Below, in pieces: positions 20,931 to 33,400 of a stretch of DNA of 64,000 nt (the first letter of the stretch is position 1; each line of letters begins with the position of its first letter). This DNA comes from Symbiodinium natans (Eukaryota > Sar > Dinophyceae > Suessiales > Symbiodiniaceae). The stretch is from assembly GCA_905221605.1 (NCBI GenBank), contig CAJNDS010000691.1, positions 62,001-126,000 on the forward strand. The letters run 5' to 3'. The notes beneath the pieces are model-generated. The model was given only the letters and a program-made list of their open reading frames with translations. It had not been told where the DNA came from and did no database searches. The translations under genes were made by a program, and so were the position numbers.

Positions 20931-21036
20931 CTGTTGGTTAGTAGAGAATGGGGGAATAAGGTACCATACATCCTCTATCTACCCTTTAAGGGATGATATA
21001 TGGTACCGTTTTCCCCCATTCCCTACTATCCAACAG
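20931..21036. repeat. 106-bp palindromic element
   Basis: CTGTTGGTTAGTAGAGAATG then GGGGAATAAGGTACCATA pairs with TATGGTACCGTTTTCCCC then CATTCCCTACTATCCAACAG. One copy seen. Looks like the other short hairpin elements. Confidence 0.6.
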
Positions 21037-21388
21037 TGATTTTTGGGGTGTAGGGTTTATAAGGTCCGGGGTTCAGGTTGTAGGGATATGGGGTAGACTC
21101 CCATTCGTACCTACTTTCTGCACCCACCCCAGTTTACGTGTCATGTCATACGAGCTCCAGGTCTCCGCCCCCCAAACAAGGAACTAGAGGAAATTAGTCG
21201 GTCTGACCCTATACACTGCACCCAAAGCCCTAAAACCCTAAGCCATCTAAACCCTAACCTATAAACCCTAAACCCATCGAAACCCCATGTATATAAGCCA
21301 TTTTGTTCCAACCCACCCTAAACCCTAAACCCTAAACCCTCAGCCCTAAACCCTAAACCCTAAACCCCAAACCCAAATCCGCCCCAAG

Positions 21389-21480
21389 GAGGCCCCTCGC
21401 CTGCTCCTGGTCACGGGGGCCACGTCGCGCCTGGGCGCTTCCTTCACCCGGCAAGTGGCCGCGGAGGGGCTCTATGACAG
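21389..21480 (+). CDS. SDR exon: Rossmann glycine motif
   Basis: Acceptor aatccgccccaag. Reads EAPRLLLVTGATSRLGASF and onward to LYD. TGATSRLG is the dinucleotide-binding loop; the position normally Gly is Arg. Donor taken as GC (gacag|gcgcag) because it gives the phase needed by the next exon; a GT donor at 21503 is possible but breaks phase. Confidence 0.7.
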
Positions 21481-24400
21481 GCGCAGAGCAGGCTTTAGGG
21501 AAGTTAGGGTTTAGGGTTTAGGGTTTAGGGCTGCTTAGGGTTTGGGGTCTAGGGTTTAGGGTTGAGAGGGTGTGAGGGTGTGCGGGCTTGGGGGGGTGAG
21601 GGTTTTGAGGGGTTTAGGGTTTCGGGTGGCAAGAGTGCAGGGGCTTTGGGTACTTTTGAGACGGCTTAGGATGTATATGGGTTCAGGGATTGGATGGGAG
21701 TCGGGCTTCAGAGTAACCCCAAGCCCTAAACCCCTAGACCAAAAACCCTTAAACCCTTAAACCCCTAAACCCCTAAACACCTGAACCCTAAGCACCTAAA
21801 CCCTAAGCCCCTAAGACCCTAGACCTAAACCCCTAAACCCCTAAACCCTAAACCCTAAACCCTAAACCCTAAACCCTAAACCCTAAACCCTAAACCCTAA
21901 ACCCCTGAAGCCTAGGCTTTGGGCAGTTCAGGGGTTCAGGGCGTGAGCTGCACTTTGCGGCCCTGGGGCTGAGGGCTTGTTTTGGGCCCTTCACGGATCT
22001 GCAGCAGTGTACGGTTTGGGGGTTAGGGGCTTAGGGTTTAGGGTTTAGGGTTTAGGGCTAGGTTCGGGGTTTAAGGAGTAGCTTGTCGAGGTGATGAGAG
22101 GTGTGGGGTTTACGGTTTTGGGGGCTTCCGGACTTCGGGGTGTTTAGCTCAAGGACCTGAAATCCTAAACCCTAAACTCTAAACCCTCAAAGCCAAGACT
22201 GACGCGGGTTCCTTGCTGTAGGGTAGGGACAAGGGTCGGCTCCTATATCCTAAAACCCAGAATCCCCTTGGGTTGAAGGCTGAGGGAAGGTCCTTATCTT
22301 ACTAACTCTAAACCCTAAACCCTAAACCCTAAACCCTTGTGTCGGGATCCAGAAACCTTTCGCCCTTGCTGCGAGGATGGTGCTTTGCGGTCGCAACCGC
22401 CGAAAGGGCGAGGACTTAGCTGCAGAGCTTGCCGCGGTGCCTGAGCTGAAACGGACTTAGAGTTTTTTGCCGACACCCCAAGCCCTAAAACCTTGTGCAG
22501 TCTTGCATTGTTTTAAAGCCAAGGACTCCACAACTCACAACCCCAAACTTCAGATGCTAAGCAACACCCCTCGACCTGAATTATCCGTGCAACTAGGGTT
22601 GAGCTTTTGTGAGCACCAGAGATTAGGACCCCATAGTAGAGCTGGACAGCCAAGTGTAGCTCTTGTTTTGGGTCCCGAGGTGCCTGGTTTCATGGTCAGG
22701 ATGAAGATATTACAGTTTCTGTTTTTGGGTTTAGGGTTTAGGGTTTAGGGTTTAGGGTTTAGGGTTTAGGGTTTAGGGTTTAGGGTTTAGGGTTTAGGGT
22801 TTAGGGATAGGTAGGCAGCAAAAGGAACTGCGAATAGAGGTCTAGGTACACACCCAGCTTGTGCTGCAGTCTGGCATTGCGGCGGACTTCCTGACAGTCG
22901 ACCTCAGCTGTCAGAAGGAGGCCCACGGGTTCTTGGTGAAAATGGGCCTGATGCAGGGTTCAATAAGGGTTTACACGGGTGTTTATGAGGGTTTCTTAGG
23001 CGACACTGGTACGGTGATTGTGCCGTACCAAGGGTAAACCCGCACATCGACCTTTGCCGGCTGGTCACTTTCGTTTGGCGTGGCGCAGGCTCAACACCAC
23101 ATGCTTGGAACCTTTCCGTGCTCTGGTGACTACATGCGCATGTGGCATGGGCGTGCTCATGGCGCGGGACACACACAAGCATATCCCTAAACTCTAAGGC
23201 CGCTCGGCGCGAACCCCCCATCTCCCACAAGAAGTTTAGGGTTCAGGGTTTAGGGTTTAGGGTTGAGGGTCCTTCAGTGGGCTCGAGGTACACGACCTCT
23301 GTACTCAGCTTCAAGGTCGGCCCATTCACTGCCTTGCGCCCCCCGACCGCCTGCTTGCAGGTTGAAGGTTCAGGGCCTAGTTTTTTCGCATATGCCCTAA
23401 AAAATCTGCTTTAACCCCCCCCCCCCCCTAAATGTAGCGTTTGGAGTTTACAATTTGTGGAGGAGCTCTCGAAGTGGTGGGTTGCAGGAGCTTGAGGAGT
23501 TGTGATTTGGTGCTTTGAGGGGTTCAATCTGGGGGCTCTCATGGAGAGCTCCAGAGAAGCCACTGTCCATCTACTAGGACCCAGAGGAGGCCCTTATTGC
23601 TTTTTTTTTGGTGGTTTAGGTTCCCTTATACCAAAAAGGGCACCCTTTTTCATTCCTAGGCTACTCTTGGGGTCTAGTCTAATCTAGAGGTCGGAAGAAT
23701 TAGTAGTAGAAATCCCATATGGTCCCAATATAAATACACGACAATAACTTGTCCATATACTGGGCCCCAAGTCAGGTGGGTAGTCTATGACGAGAAACCC
23801 AATGTGGCCTTTAGGGCTCGTATTTACATGTACCCCTTACTTAGAGGTTCATGGGCAGTTAGAAGTGGGCTTATAAGTAAGATAACTATATCTATAAGTG
23901 GTTATAACCTTCTTTAGGGTACTTAAAACCCTACCCATCACTACCCATGAACCTTTAAGTAGGCCTTAGCCCGAAACCCTAAACCCTAAACCCTAAACCC
24001 CCCTTGCGGAAGCCTTTCAAAAGTTGCCCATCCTGCGAACTTCCGGGTCATCTTTCTGTCAGCTCTCTTGAAACCCGCACGAAACACCAGACGCAAGTTG
24101 AGAACTCGACGAGGATGGGGTTTAGGGTTCAGGGTTTAGGGTTACTGGGGGAACTTAATACCGCAAAACGCCCCAAGTTCAGAAACTTAGAGTGCAGAGA
24201 AGCAATGGTTACCTCCCGCTGCCCGTGATCCTGCAGGGCTGAGTTAAGACGCAGGACGTCTTAGAGGGTTTAGGGTTTAGGGTTTAGGGTTTAGGGTTTA
24301 GGGTTTAGGGTTTAGGGTTAGGGTTTAGGGTTTAGGGTTTAGGGTTTAGGGTTTAGGGTTTAGGGTTTAGGGTTTAGGGTTTAGGGTTTAGGGTTTAGGG

Positions 24401-27400
24401 TTTAGGGTTTAGGGTTTAGGGTTTAGGGTTTAGGGTTTAGGGTTTAGGGCGTTTTGGTGCATTGCAGTGCCCCTGGCACCTCGAGGCTTCTCGCAGGCGT
24501 TACAGCCGTGCCGAACAGAGAGGAGCTTTCTTCCATCTGGCCCTAAACCCTAAACCCCAAACCCTAAACCCCAAACCCTAAACCCTAAACCCTAAACCCT
24601 AAACCCTAAACCCCAAACCCCAAACCCTAAACCCTAAACCCTAAACCCTAAACCAAACCCTAAACCCTGAACCCTACTAAAGACCCTGAACCCTGTAAGC
24701 CCTGAATAATGTTCCTTTTGGGTGGGTTGGGGAGGGGGGACCTAAATAGAATGAGCGAGGACCCAGAAAGGAACCTGAATCGGGACCCTTCCGTCCTTCG
24801 GGTGGTGTGATCACAAAGCTGCTCTAGTCCAGGGCTTTGGGCAAGGATGCGCTGGAGTCTTCTCTCTAGGTTCAGTGTTTAGAAGGTGCTGGAGGCAGAA
24901 CTTGAACCATAAACCCCAAACCTGAATCCCCCAACCCGAAACGCTAAACCCTAAGCCCGGAAACCCTATCCCCGAAACCCGAAACCCTAAACCCTAAACC
25001 CTAAACCCTAGACCCTAAACCCTAAACCCTAAACCCTAAACCTTAAACCCTAAACCCTAAACCCTACGAAGGGGTGTCTGAGGAGACCCTGGATGGCCTG
25101 GAGCTCCACTTCGGTCTGAACTACCTGTCACGCTTTCACCTGGTGCCTTAGTGAGCATGGGAGGGGTTTCGGGTTTAGGGTTTAGGGTTTAGGGTTTAGG
25201 GTTCAGGGTTTAGGGTTTAGGGTTCAGGGTTGAGGGCTTAGGTTTTAGGGTTTAGGGTTTGGGGTTTGGGGTTTAGGAATGATAGAGTTTAGGGGCGTTT
25301 AGGGTGAAGGTTCCAAAGCGTTAAACTGTAGGGTAAGCCCTAATTAAGCCCCAAACATAAAATGTCCTTGCCAGAGCTTTTCGTTCAGAAGCCTCGGTAA
25401 GGGCTTGGATCTGTAGCACTAGTCCCCAAAACCCCTTTCGGACCTAAGTGTCAATAGGTTGAGGGAATCCGGGGTTTCGGTTTTAGGCTTGTCCAGGGCT
25501 TAGGTTTAGGGCTTGTGGGGCTTGTAGCCCTAAACCCTACACCTAAACCCTAAACCCGAATACTGTCTAGGCCCTCCACGCATCCGGGACCTTGGGGTTT
25601 CAAAAGTGTTTACATCTAAGGGTAGTTCGATGGCCCCTTAATACGGTCCCTTACCTTCTTGAAAGGGTTCTGAAGTATGGGCCCTTGGGTTTGCCAGGGT
25701 ATATGAGCACTATATAAGGTGTCCGCATTTAAAGACCCATATTAAGGGACCACATAACTACCCGAAGGTTACAGTAAGGCTTGTGTGCTTTGAGGCCAGC
25801 GACTTTTTGGCTGTAGAGGCGTTGCCTAGCCCTACACCCTAAGCCCCTAAACCCTGGATGCTAAACCCTAAACCCTAAACCCTAAACCCGAAACCCTAAA
25901 CCCTAAACCCTAAACCCTAAACCCTAAACCCCACCCCGAACCCTAAACCCTAAACCCCAAACCCTAATAAAACCGAAGCCCTCAGCTTGGCTGAGGCGAC
26001 GCGGTTGCTCGCCAACCTCAAGGCTGGTGGCACCGAGGCGTCTCCTGCAAGGGCGCCTTGGGCAGCCCTAGGTTTGGGGTTTAGGGTTTAGGGTTTCGGG
26101 TTTAGGGTTTAGGGTTCAGGGTTTTGGGTTTTGGCTTTTGGCTTTTGGGTTTAGGGTTTTGGGTTTTGGGTTTAGGGTTTTGGGTGTAGGTTTTAGGGTT
26201 TAGGAATTTAAGGAGAGCGACCGTGCCCACCTACCACAGCAGAGGTGAGAGGGGCGGCGGGTTTACATAGAGTTGAGGGCTTTCAGGTTTAGGGTTCAAG
26301 GTTCAGATTTTTAGGGTTTGAGTTTTAAAAATGGAAGCTCAGGGTAGCTTTCTCTGTCACTGAGCTTGAACAGGAACTTTATATTATAATCCCCAAACGC
26401 GCAACATCCAGACCCTAAACCCTGCCCCCCTAAAGCCCAAACCCTAAGCCCCTGGGGTTGCTGGTGCGGCTCTAACCCCTAAACCCTAAACCCCGAAAAC
26501 CCCGTAAACCCCGTAAACCGCATAAACTCTAAGCCGGTAGGGCTCCTAGTTTAGGGCAGTTTGGGCTCACGGACTTGGAGGGCGGCGCTCTGGTTCCACA
26601 AAACCCTGATTTAGGGTTTAGGGATTTAGGTTTTCGGGTTTAGGTTTTAGGGTTTAAGGTTTAAGGTTTAGGGTTTGGGGTTTCGGTTTAGGGTTTAGGG
26701 TTTTAGTGTTTCGGGTTCAGGGTTTAGGGTTGGGATGTTCCCCCTTAATTATACTAACAGTCCTTGGAAGGGATTATAGTACCCCTTATGATAATCCCTA
26801 GTAAGGACTCTTAGCATAGGGGGAACATCCCAAGTTTAAGGGTTACAGCATAAGCTCTAAAATTCAAGTCTCGCTTCGTACTTCACTTGGAGGGTTCAGG
26901 GGTTGGGGCTTGCTTAGGTACTTCCCTTGAGTAGTGCACTGGCCAAATCATGAAGTACGTACCCCAACACCGAACCCGAAATGGGAATTTCCAAAATCGT
27001 GGTCCCCTGAATCTACACGCCTAAACCCAAAACCCTGCACCCTACAATGCCGAATTAAAACGAACTTTCAAGAAGGGGCAAGCCATCACTGTTGGATTTC
27101 GGACATGTCTTCACTGTTCAGCTGCCCTATGCTACACCCTAAGCCTTAAACTCCATAATAAGCCCCAAACCCCAAGCCCTATAATCCCTGAACCCTAAAA
27201 CCAGAAACCCTACAGCCCTAAACCCTAAATCCCAAAACCCTACAAAACCCTACAAACCCCTATAAACCCCACAGCCCTAAACCCTGAATCCCACAAACCC
27301 TACAAACCCTATAAACCCCACAAAACCCTAAACCCTACAAACCCTGAAAACTTCCTAAAACCCTTTGCGAACCCCCAAAAACCTGCAAACCCTAAACCCT

Positions 27401-30400
27401 GAACCCTAAAACCTGTAAACCCTAACCCTGACTTGGTTTCACCCTAAACCCGAAACCCTAAGCCCTAAACCCCGAACCCTAAACCCCAAAGCCTATACAC
27501 CCCGACCCCTGACTCGGTCTCAGCTAGAGGTGCTTCTTTGCGGATCTTCACGGCACCGTGGGGAGCCTGCTTGGGGGGGGGGGGGATTTAGGGTTTAGGG
27601 TTTAGGGCTGCAAGTGTGTAGGGCTTCGGGTGTAAGGGCTTAGGGCTTCAAAGGTCTTAAGGGGCTTTGTAGTCTTTAAGGGTGTAGGGTTTCGGGTTTC
27701 AAGGTTTTATAGTTTTTAATAATTTAGGGGTTTCGGGGCTTTAAGGGCTCTAAGGGTTTTGAGGGCTTAGGGCTTAAGGGGTGGCGCTATCCCCACCCCC
27801 GCTTGCGCCCCACCCTTGTCTTGACCTGTGCGGGTTAAGGGCACCCTTGCTTTCTGATCGCGGGGTTTGAAGTTTAGGGTTTAGGGTTTATAAGGTTTAT
27901 AAGGCTTATAAGCCTTATAAGGTTTATAAGGTTTAGGGTTTAATTTGCGTTTAGGGCACCCTTGCTTTCTGACATCGCGGTCTTGCTTTCAATCGCGTTT
28001 GAACTGGGGGAGGGATTGTAGGTTCCTTTTTTTGGGTGGTCATCGACAAGCTGAGTCGAAACCCTGAACTCCAACAGGAGGTCAAGGGGATCATCATGTG
28101 AGAGTTTTCGGGTTTAGGGTTGAGGTCTTAGGGTTGAGGGTTGAGGGTTGAGGGCTTCTTTCTGAATCACTGAACCCTAAGGGTCCATGTACCTATATAG
28201 CATATACTTGGGCCTTAAAGGGGGTTCCCATATAGTAGCTTTAGGGCCCAAGTATATACTATGTGGGTACATGGACCCTTAGGGGAATTCGTACACCTTG
28301 CCGACTCCAAACTCCGCAGCGTCTAGGAACCTCTAAAAAATAGCCAGATCGATTCAAATGTCCAAATGCAAATTTAGAAAAATCCTAAGCCCGCAAAGGC
28401 CCTAGAGCTTGGATGCCTCGAAATTGTACCCTCGGGGGTTGCCCTAACCCTGACCCCGATATAGGGTTTGGGAAATTCAGGGTCCAGACCCTACAACCCC
28501 TCCAAGCCCTCCAGACCCTCAATACACCCCAAGTCAGCCCCAAATAAGCCCTCTAAACCCTGTATCCACCCTAAACCCTAAACCCTAAACCCTGTAAACC
28601 CTATAAACCCTATAAACCCTGTAAACCCTATAATAAACCCTATAAACCCAATAAACCCTATAAACCCTATAAACCCTACAAACCCGATAAACCCTATAAA
28701 CCCTCTAAACCCTAAACCCTATTTCATAAAGCCCTCATCCGCAAAAGCCTTGGAAGGAGCCCTTCCTTGGTTTCGCCGGGCTCGGCTTTGCTCTGCCCGT
28801 CGGGCTTGGTGACTTCCATGCGCGCCTGGCGCGTCTTCTTTGGGAGCTCTTGGGGGGGGGGGGGGGGGGGGGGGGTGGGGGTTTAGGGTTTGGGGTTTAG
28901 GGTTTAGGTCTTAGGGTTTAGGGTTTAGGGTTTAGAGCTTAGGAATTAGGGTTTAGGGTTTAAGGTTCAAGGTTTCGGGTTTGTAGCCCAGAGTTCCCCT
29001 TGTAGCACCAAGTCCATACCATGACAGTATCGCTAAACGCTAAACCTTAAACCCTGAGCAAGCCGTCTTTTTGGGTACCTAAACCCTAAAACCCTAAACC
29101 CTAAACTCTAAACCCTAAACCCTAAACCCTAAACCCTAAACCCTAAGCCCTAAGCCCTAAGCCCTAAGCCCTAAACCCTAAACCCTAAACCTATAGACTC
29201 TGGACTCGCCTTCAGGGATTGGGAATGATCCAAGCCCTTTTAAGGTGTTGCATGGGGACCCGCCGCTCCCGCCCCCCCAGGTTCTAGGGTTTAAGGTTTA
29301 GGGTTTAGGGTTTAGGGTTGATTCCTAAATCCTTGAATCCCTAAGCCCCTAAGTGCTTAGGTTACAAGGTACCCTAACTTCTCGAGTCCCTCTACCTTTC
29401 CCCCAAATTCTGAAGTCCCTGAGCTCTGACGTCCCTAAACCCTAAACCCTAAACCCTAAACCCTAAACCCTAAACCCTAAACCCTAAACCCTAAACCCTA
29501 AACCCTAAACCCTAAACCCTAAACCGTGCAAAAGGATCCGTCGGGGGCTCTCGGCTTGAAGTTGCTTGAGGGTGCGAAGGGTTGGTGCATCAAGGCCTTT
29601 TTCACCCCCCCCCCCCCCCAGGTTGTAGGGTTTAAGGTTTAGGGTTTAGGGGTTAGGTTTAATTAGGGTTTAGGGTTTAGGGCCCCTAAACCAATAGCTC
29701 ATTCGACACTGGCCAGGATCTCCAGCTGGAAGTCTCCGGAGCCTACAGGCCTGCCTGGATTCCAAAACGCAAGCCCCGAACCCTAAGCTCTAAGCACTCC
29801 TAAGCCCTAAACCCTAAATCCTAAACCCTAAACCCTAAGTAGACAAACCTAGTACTTGCTTGAGAACCCCCAAAAAACACAACAAGGAATATGTTGTTTT
29901 ACCTCTCTTTTTTGCGGGGGAGGGGGGGGGGGGGGGGGAGGGGGGGTTCTTAAGCAAATAGTAGCAAATTGCCTTCATTATGGGGGAAACCTAGGGGGGG
30001 GGGGGGGGAGTATAGAGGGGGGTAGTAGGGGAACCCATGAATTGCCCATCAGATCTCGTCCCTAAACCCTAAACCCTAAACCCTAAACCCTAAACCCTAA
30101 ACCTTCAACCCTAAACCCTAAACCCTAAACCTCAAGGGCTTTGGAGTGCAGATGCAGGCCCTGGAAAGCCTTCGGCCAAGCTGCGCTGTGCACTCTCGCC
30201 TGACATTGGTGAGGAGGGGGCCCTCAACGCCCTAAACCCTAAGCCCTTAATCCGAAGACAGGTCTGATCCCAAAACCCTAAACCCTAAACCCTAAACTCT
30301 AAACCCTAAACCCTAAACCCTAAACCCTAAACCCTAAACCCTAACCCCTAAACCCTAATCCTGAACACGCTAAACAGGGAAGACGTCAACACAGCTGCAG

Positions 30401-33400
30401 GAGCCCCCAAGGCACCAGATAGCTCAAGGAGTTTAGGGGTATGCAGAAGTGCTTGCTGGAGCTCAGGCAATGTGATGCTGGCATATGAGCTACAGAAGCG
30501 CTTGCGTGCCTCTTGGCGGTGCCCTAAAACCCGAACCTTAAATCCTGACACAGTAAACCCTAACCTGAACCCTAAACCTCAAGCACCCTACACCCTAAAC
30601 CCTACACCCTAAACCTCAAGCACCCAAGAGCCCCTTGGTTTCCCTAAACCCTGCACCCTAAAGCCCTACCTTAAGCCCTAAAGCCCTAAGGCCTAAACCC
30701 TAAACCCTCAACCCTAAACCCTAAACCCTAAACCCTAAACCCTAAACCCTAAACCCCAAACCCCAAACCCTAACCCTAACCCTCCAGCTAAGAACTCGAA
30801 CGACCGCAGCGTTGCCGCGATCTGCTTCGACCCTGGCCCACTTGCAACAGCCTGGGATCTGTACAGGCCATGGAGGTTTAGGGGTGTGGGGTTTAGGGCT
30901 TAGGGCTTAGGGCTTAGTGCTTATAGGGCTTAGGGTTTAGGGTTTAGGGTTTAGGGTTTAGGGTTCAGGGTTTAGGGTTTAGGGTTGGGGGGGTTAGGCA
31001 AGCATGACTGGTTCCCTTTCTAGGAAATCCCGGCCTGCAGCTCAACCCAACCCAGATTCGGGATAGGGCGTGTGGGCCACGTGCCTGCTAAGCCCTAGAA
31101 CCCTAAACCCTAAAATTCACCCTAAACCCTAAACCCTGAACAGAACCTGCGCTCGGCGAGGGCCGAGGTTCCCTTCTAATTCCAAACGCCACCGAGAAGA
31201 ATGGTTTTTTTCGGTTTGGGGTTTGAGGACTTAGGGTTTTGTGTTTCAAGTTGAGGGTTTAGGACATTCCCCCCCCACAAGAGAGAGAGAGAGAGAGACT
31301 ATACCGGCCGTTGCAATGAGGGGACAGTTTTGAGGGGACTTCAGGTAAACCTTAAACCCTAAACCTGAAACTCAAACTCCCGAAACCCTAGCACCACCCC
31401 CTGAAGCTCTCAAACTCTCAAGCCCTCACGCCGCAAAGAACCCTAAACCCTAAACCCTAAACCCTAAACCCTAAACCCTAAACCCTAAACCCTAAACCCT
31501 AAACCCTAAACCCTAAACCCTAAACCCTAAACCCTAAACCGACGCTGGACCCGGTGGCTGACGCAGGCAGGAGGAAAACCGCTGGCCGGCGACAGGCGCT
31601 CCTTGCGAGGGTTTAGGGTTTAGGGTTTAGGGTTTTCGGTTCAGGTGAAGAAGTTGAAGGTTCAGGGCTTATAGTGTTAAGGAGTTGACAAAGGTTCAGG
31701 ACGTCCTGGTTGAATATGTTGGCATTTGAGCTGTGTAGGTTTGAGGGATGAAGTGTGCGGGGGTGGAATGCATTCTCCAGGCCTGCCAAAACGCATGTTG
31801 CTTGCGGCGGGAAGGACGGGGGAAATGCGTTTTCCAGGCCTTTCAAAACGGATTCTGCTTGCGCCTGGACCCAGAACGGGTGGGAAGAGATCTGTCGAGG
31901 AAAACGCCTTTTGGAACGAGGCGGCAAGCAAGGGGGGGATGGGGATGCGTTTTCCAAGCATCCGAAAACGAATTTTGCTTGCGGCGCGAAGGACGTTAAG
32001 TGAACAGGGGAAAAAGAAGGAGGGCGGGCGCGGCGGGAGGGGGGGGGGGGGGGGAATGCGTTTCCAGCTCATTCCAAACGTATTTTGCTTGCAGGGAGGA
32101 AGGAAGGGGATCAACACGTGCAACGCGCGTTAACACGCAAGCATCCAACACGCGTGTGTTTTTAGAGCTTAGTTAGGGAGAAACCCAGCAACTCCAACTA
32201 CTCTCCCAAAACCCTGGCACAGGTATGGCTCAGGAGGACAAGGACGTGCTGGCCTATTTCACGCGCCTCGTGCAGGACAATAGACCCTCAGCATCAGCCC
32301 CGAGAGGTTAGGGTTTTAAGTTTTAAGGGTTAAGGGCTTAGATCAGGGTCACCTAGACCCGAAACCGTAGACACGAAACCCTAAGCCCAACAACCCGAAA
32401 CCCTAGACCCGAAACCCGAAACCCGAAAACCCTAAACCCTAAACCCTAAACCCCAAGCTAAACCCATGGGGTTTGAGGTTTTGGGGCGTGGGGTTTGGAC
32501 CACCAGATTTCAGGGCTCACAGCTCAGCAGTGGACAGCCATTCCATGCGACATTGCGAGGGTGTGTTTCTGTGCACTTCTGAAAAGTGCCCTAAACCCTA
32601 AACCCTAAACCCTAAACCCTAAACCCTAAACCCGCCTTTCAGCAGGACCCTGAGTCTGCCGCAGAGTTGCCGGCAGCATTGGCGACAACGCAGGGCGCCC
32701 TCCCCTGCAGGAAGCCTCAGGCGGGGACCTGGCGAGCATCCCCAAACTCAAGCTCCAACGGGTTTAGGGTTTAGGGTTTAGGGTTTAGGGTTTAGGGTTT
32801 AGGGTACCCTAAATCCGAAGCCTGCTTTGCAGGTTGGATTCACCGGCTATTGGGAGCAAGGACAACCAGCTCTCAGCCCCTTCGGAAGCAGTTTGGTTTG
32901 TTCAACCCTAAACCCTAAACCCTAAACCCTAAACCCTATAAACCCTATAAACCCTATAAACCCTATAAACCCTATAAACCCTATAAACCCTGTAAACCCT
33001 GTAAACCCTATAAACCCTATAAACCCTATAAACCCTATAAACCCTATAAACCCTATAAACCCTAAACCCTAAACCCTCTTAAAACCAAGAAGGGCACCCT
33101 TTGTTTTTTTTAGGTTACTCTTGGGTCTAGTATCTAGTTTAGAGGCTCCACGTAGAGTACAGCGGGTCGAGGGCTTCAGAGTTCAGCTTCTCTTCTACCC
33201 GAGTTTCCCAACCCAGAGGGTCCACTGACAGTACATGGTATTAGGTACCGAAAGTCATACTGCTATGGAGGGTGTTGGGTACCTATTCCAGTTCGAAATC
33301 TTTCATTGGGGATCCTCTCAAGGTTCCTTGCACATGGCAAACCTCCTGAGGCAAGTTTCCCCTGCCGTGGAATTGGAGCTCCTCGTATGACGAGGCATGG

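Noticed and set aside
31613-32133. Overlapping ORFs on both strands (114, 148, 135 codons)
   Set aside because: This piece is a degenerate tandem repeat (aaacgcat/ttttccagg units about 85 bp apart), which keeps several frames open by chance. The true SDR exons flank it.
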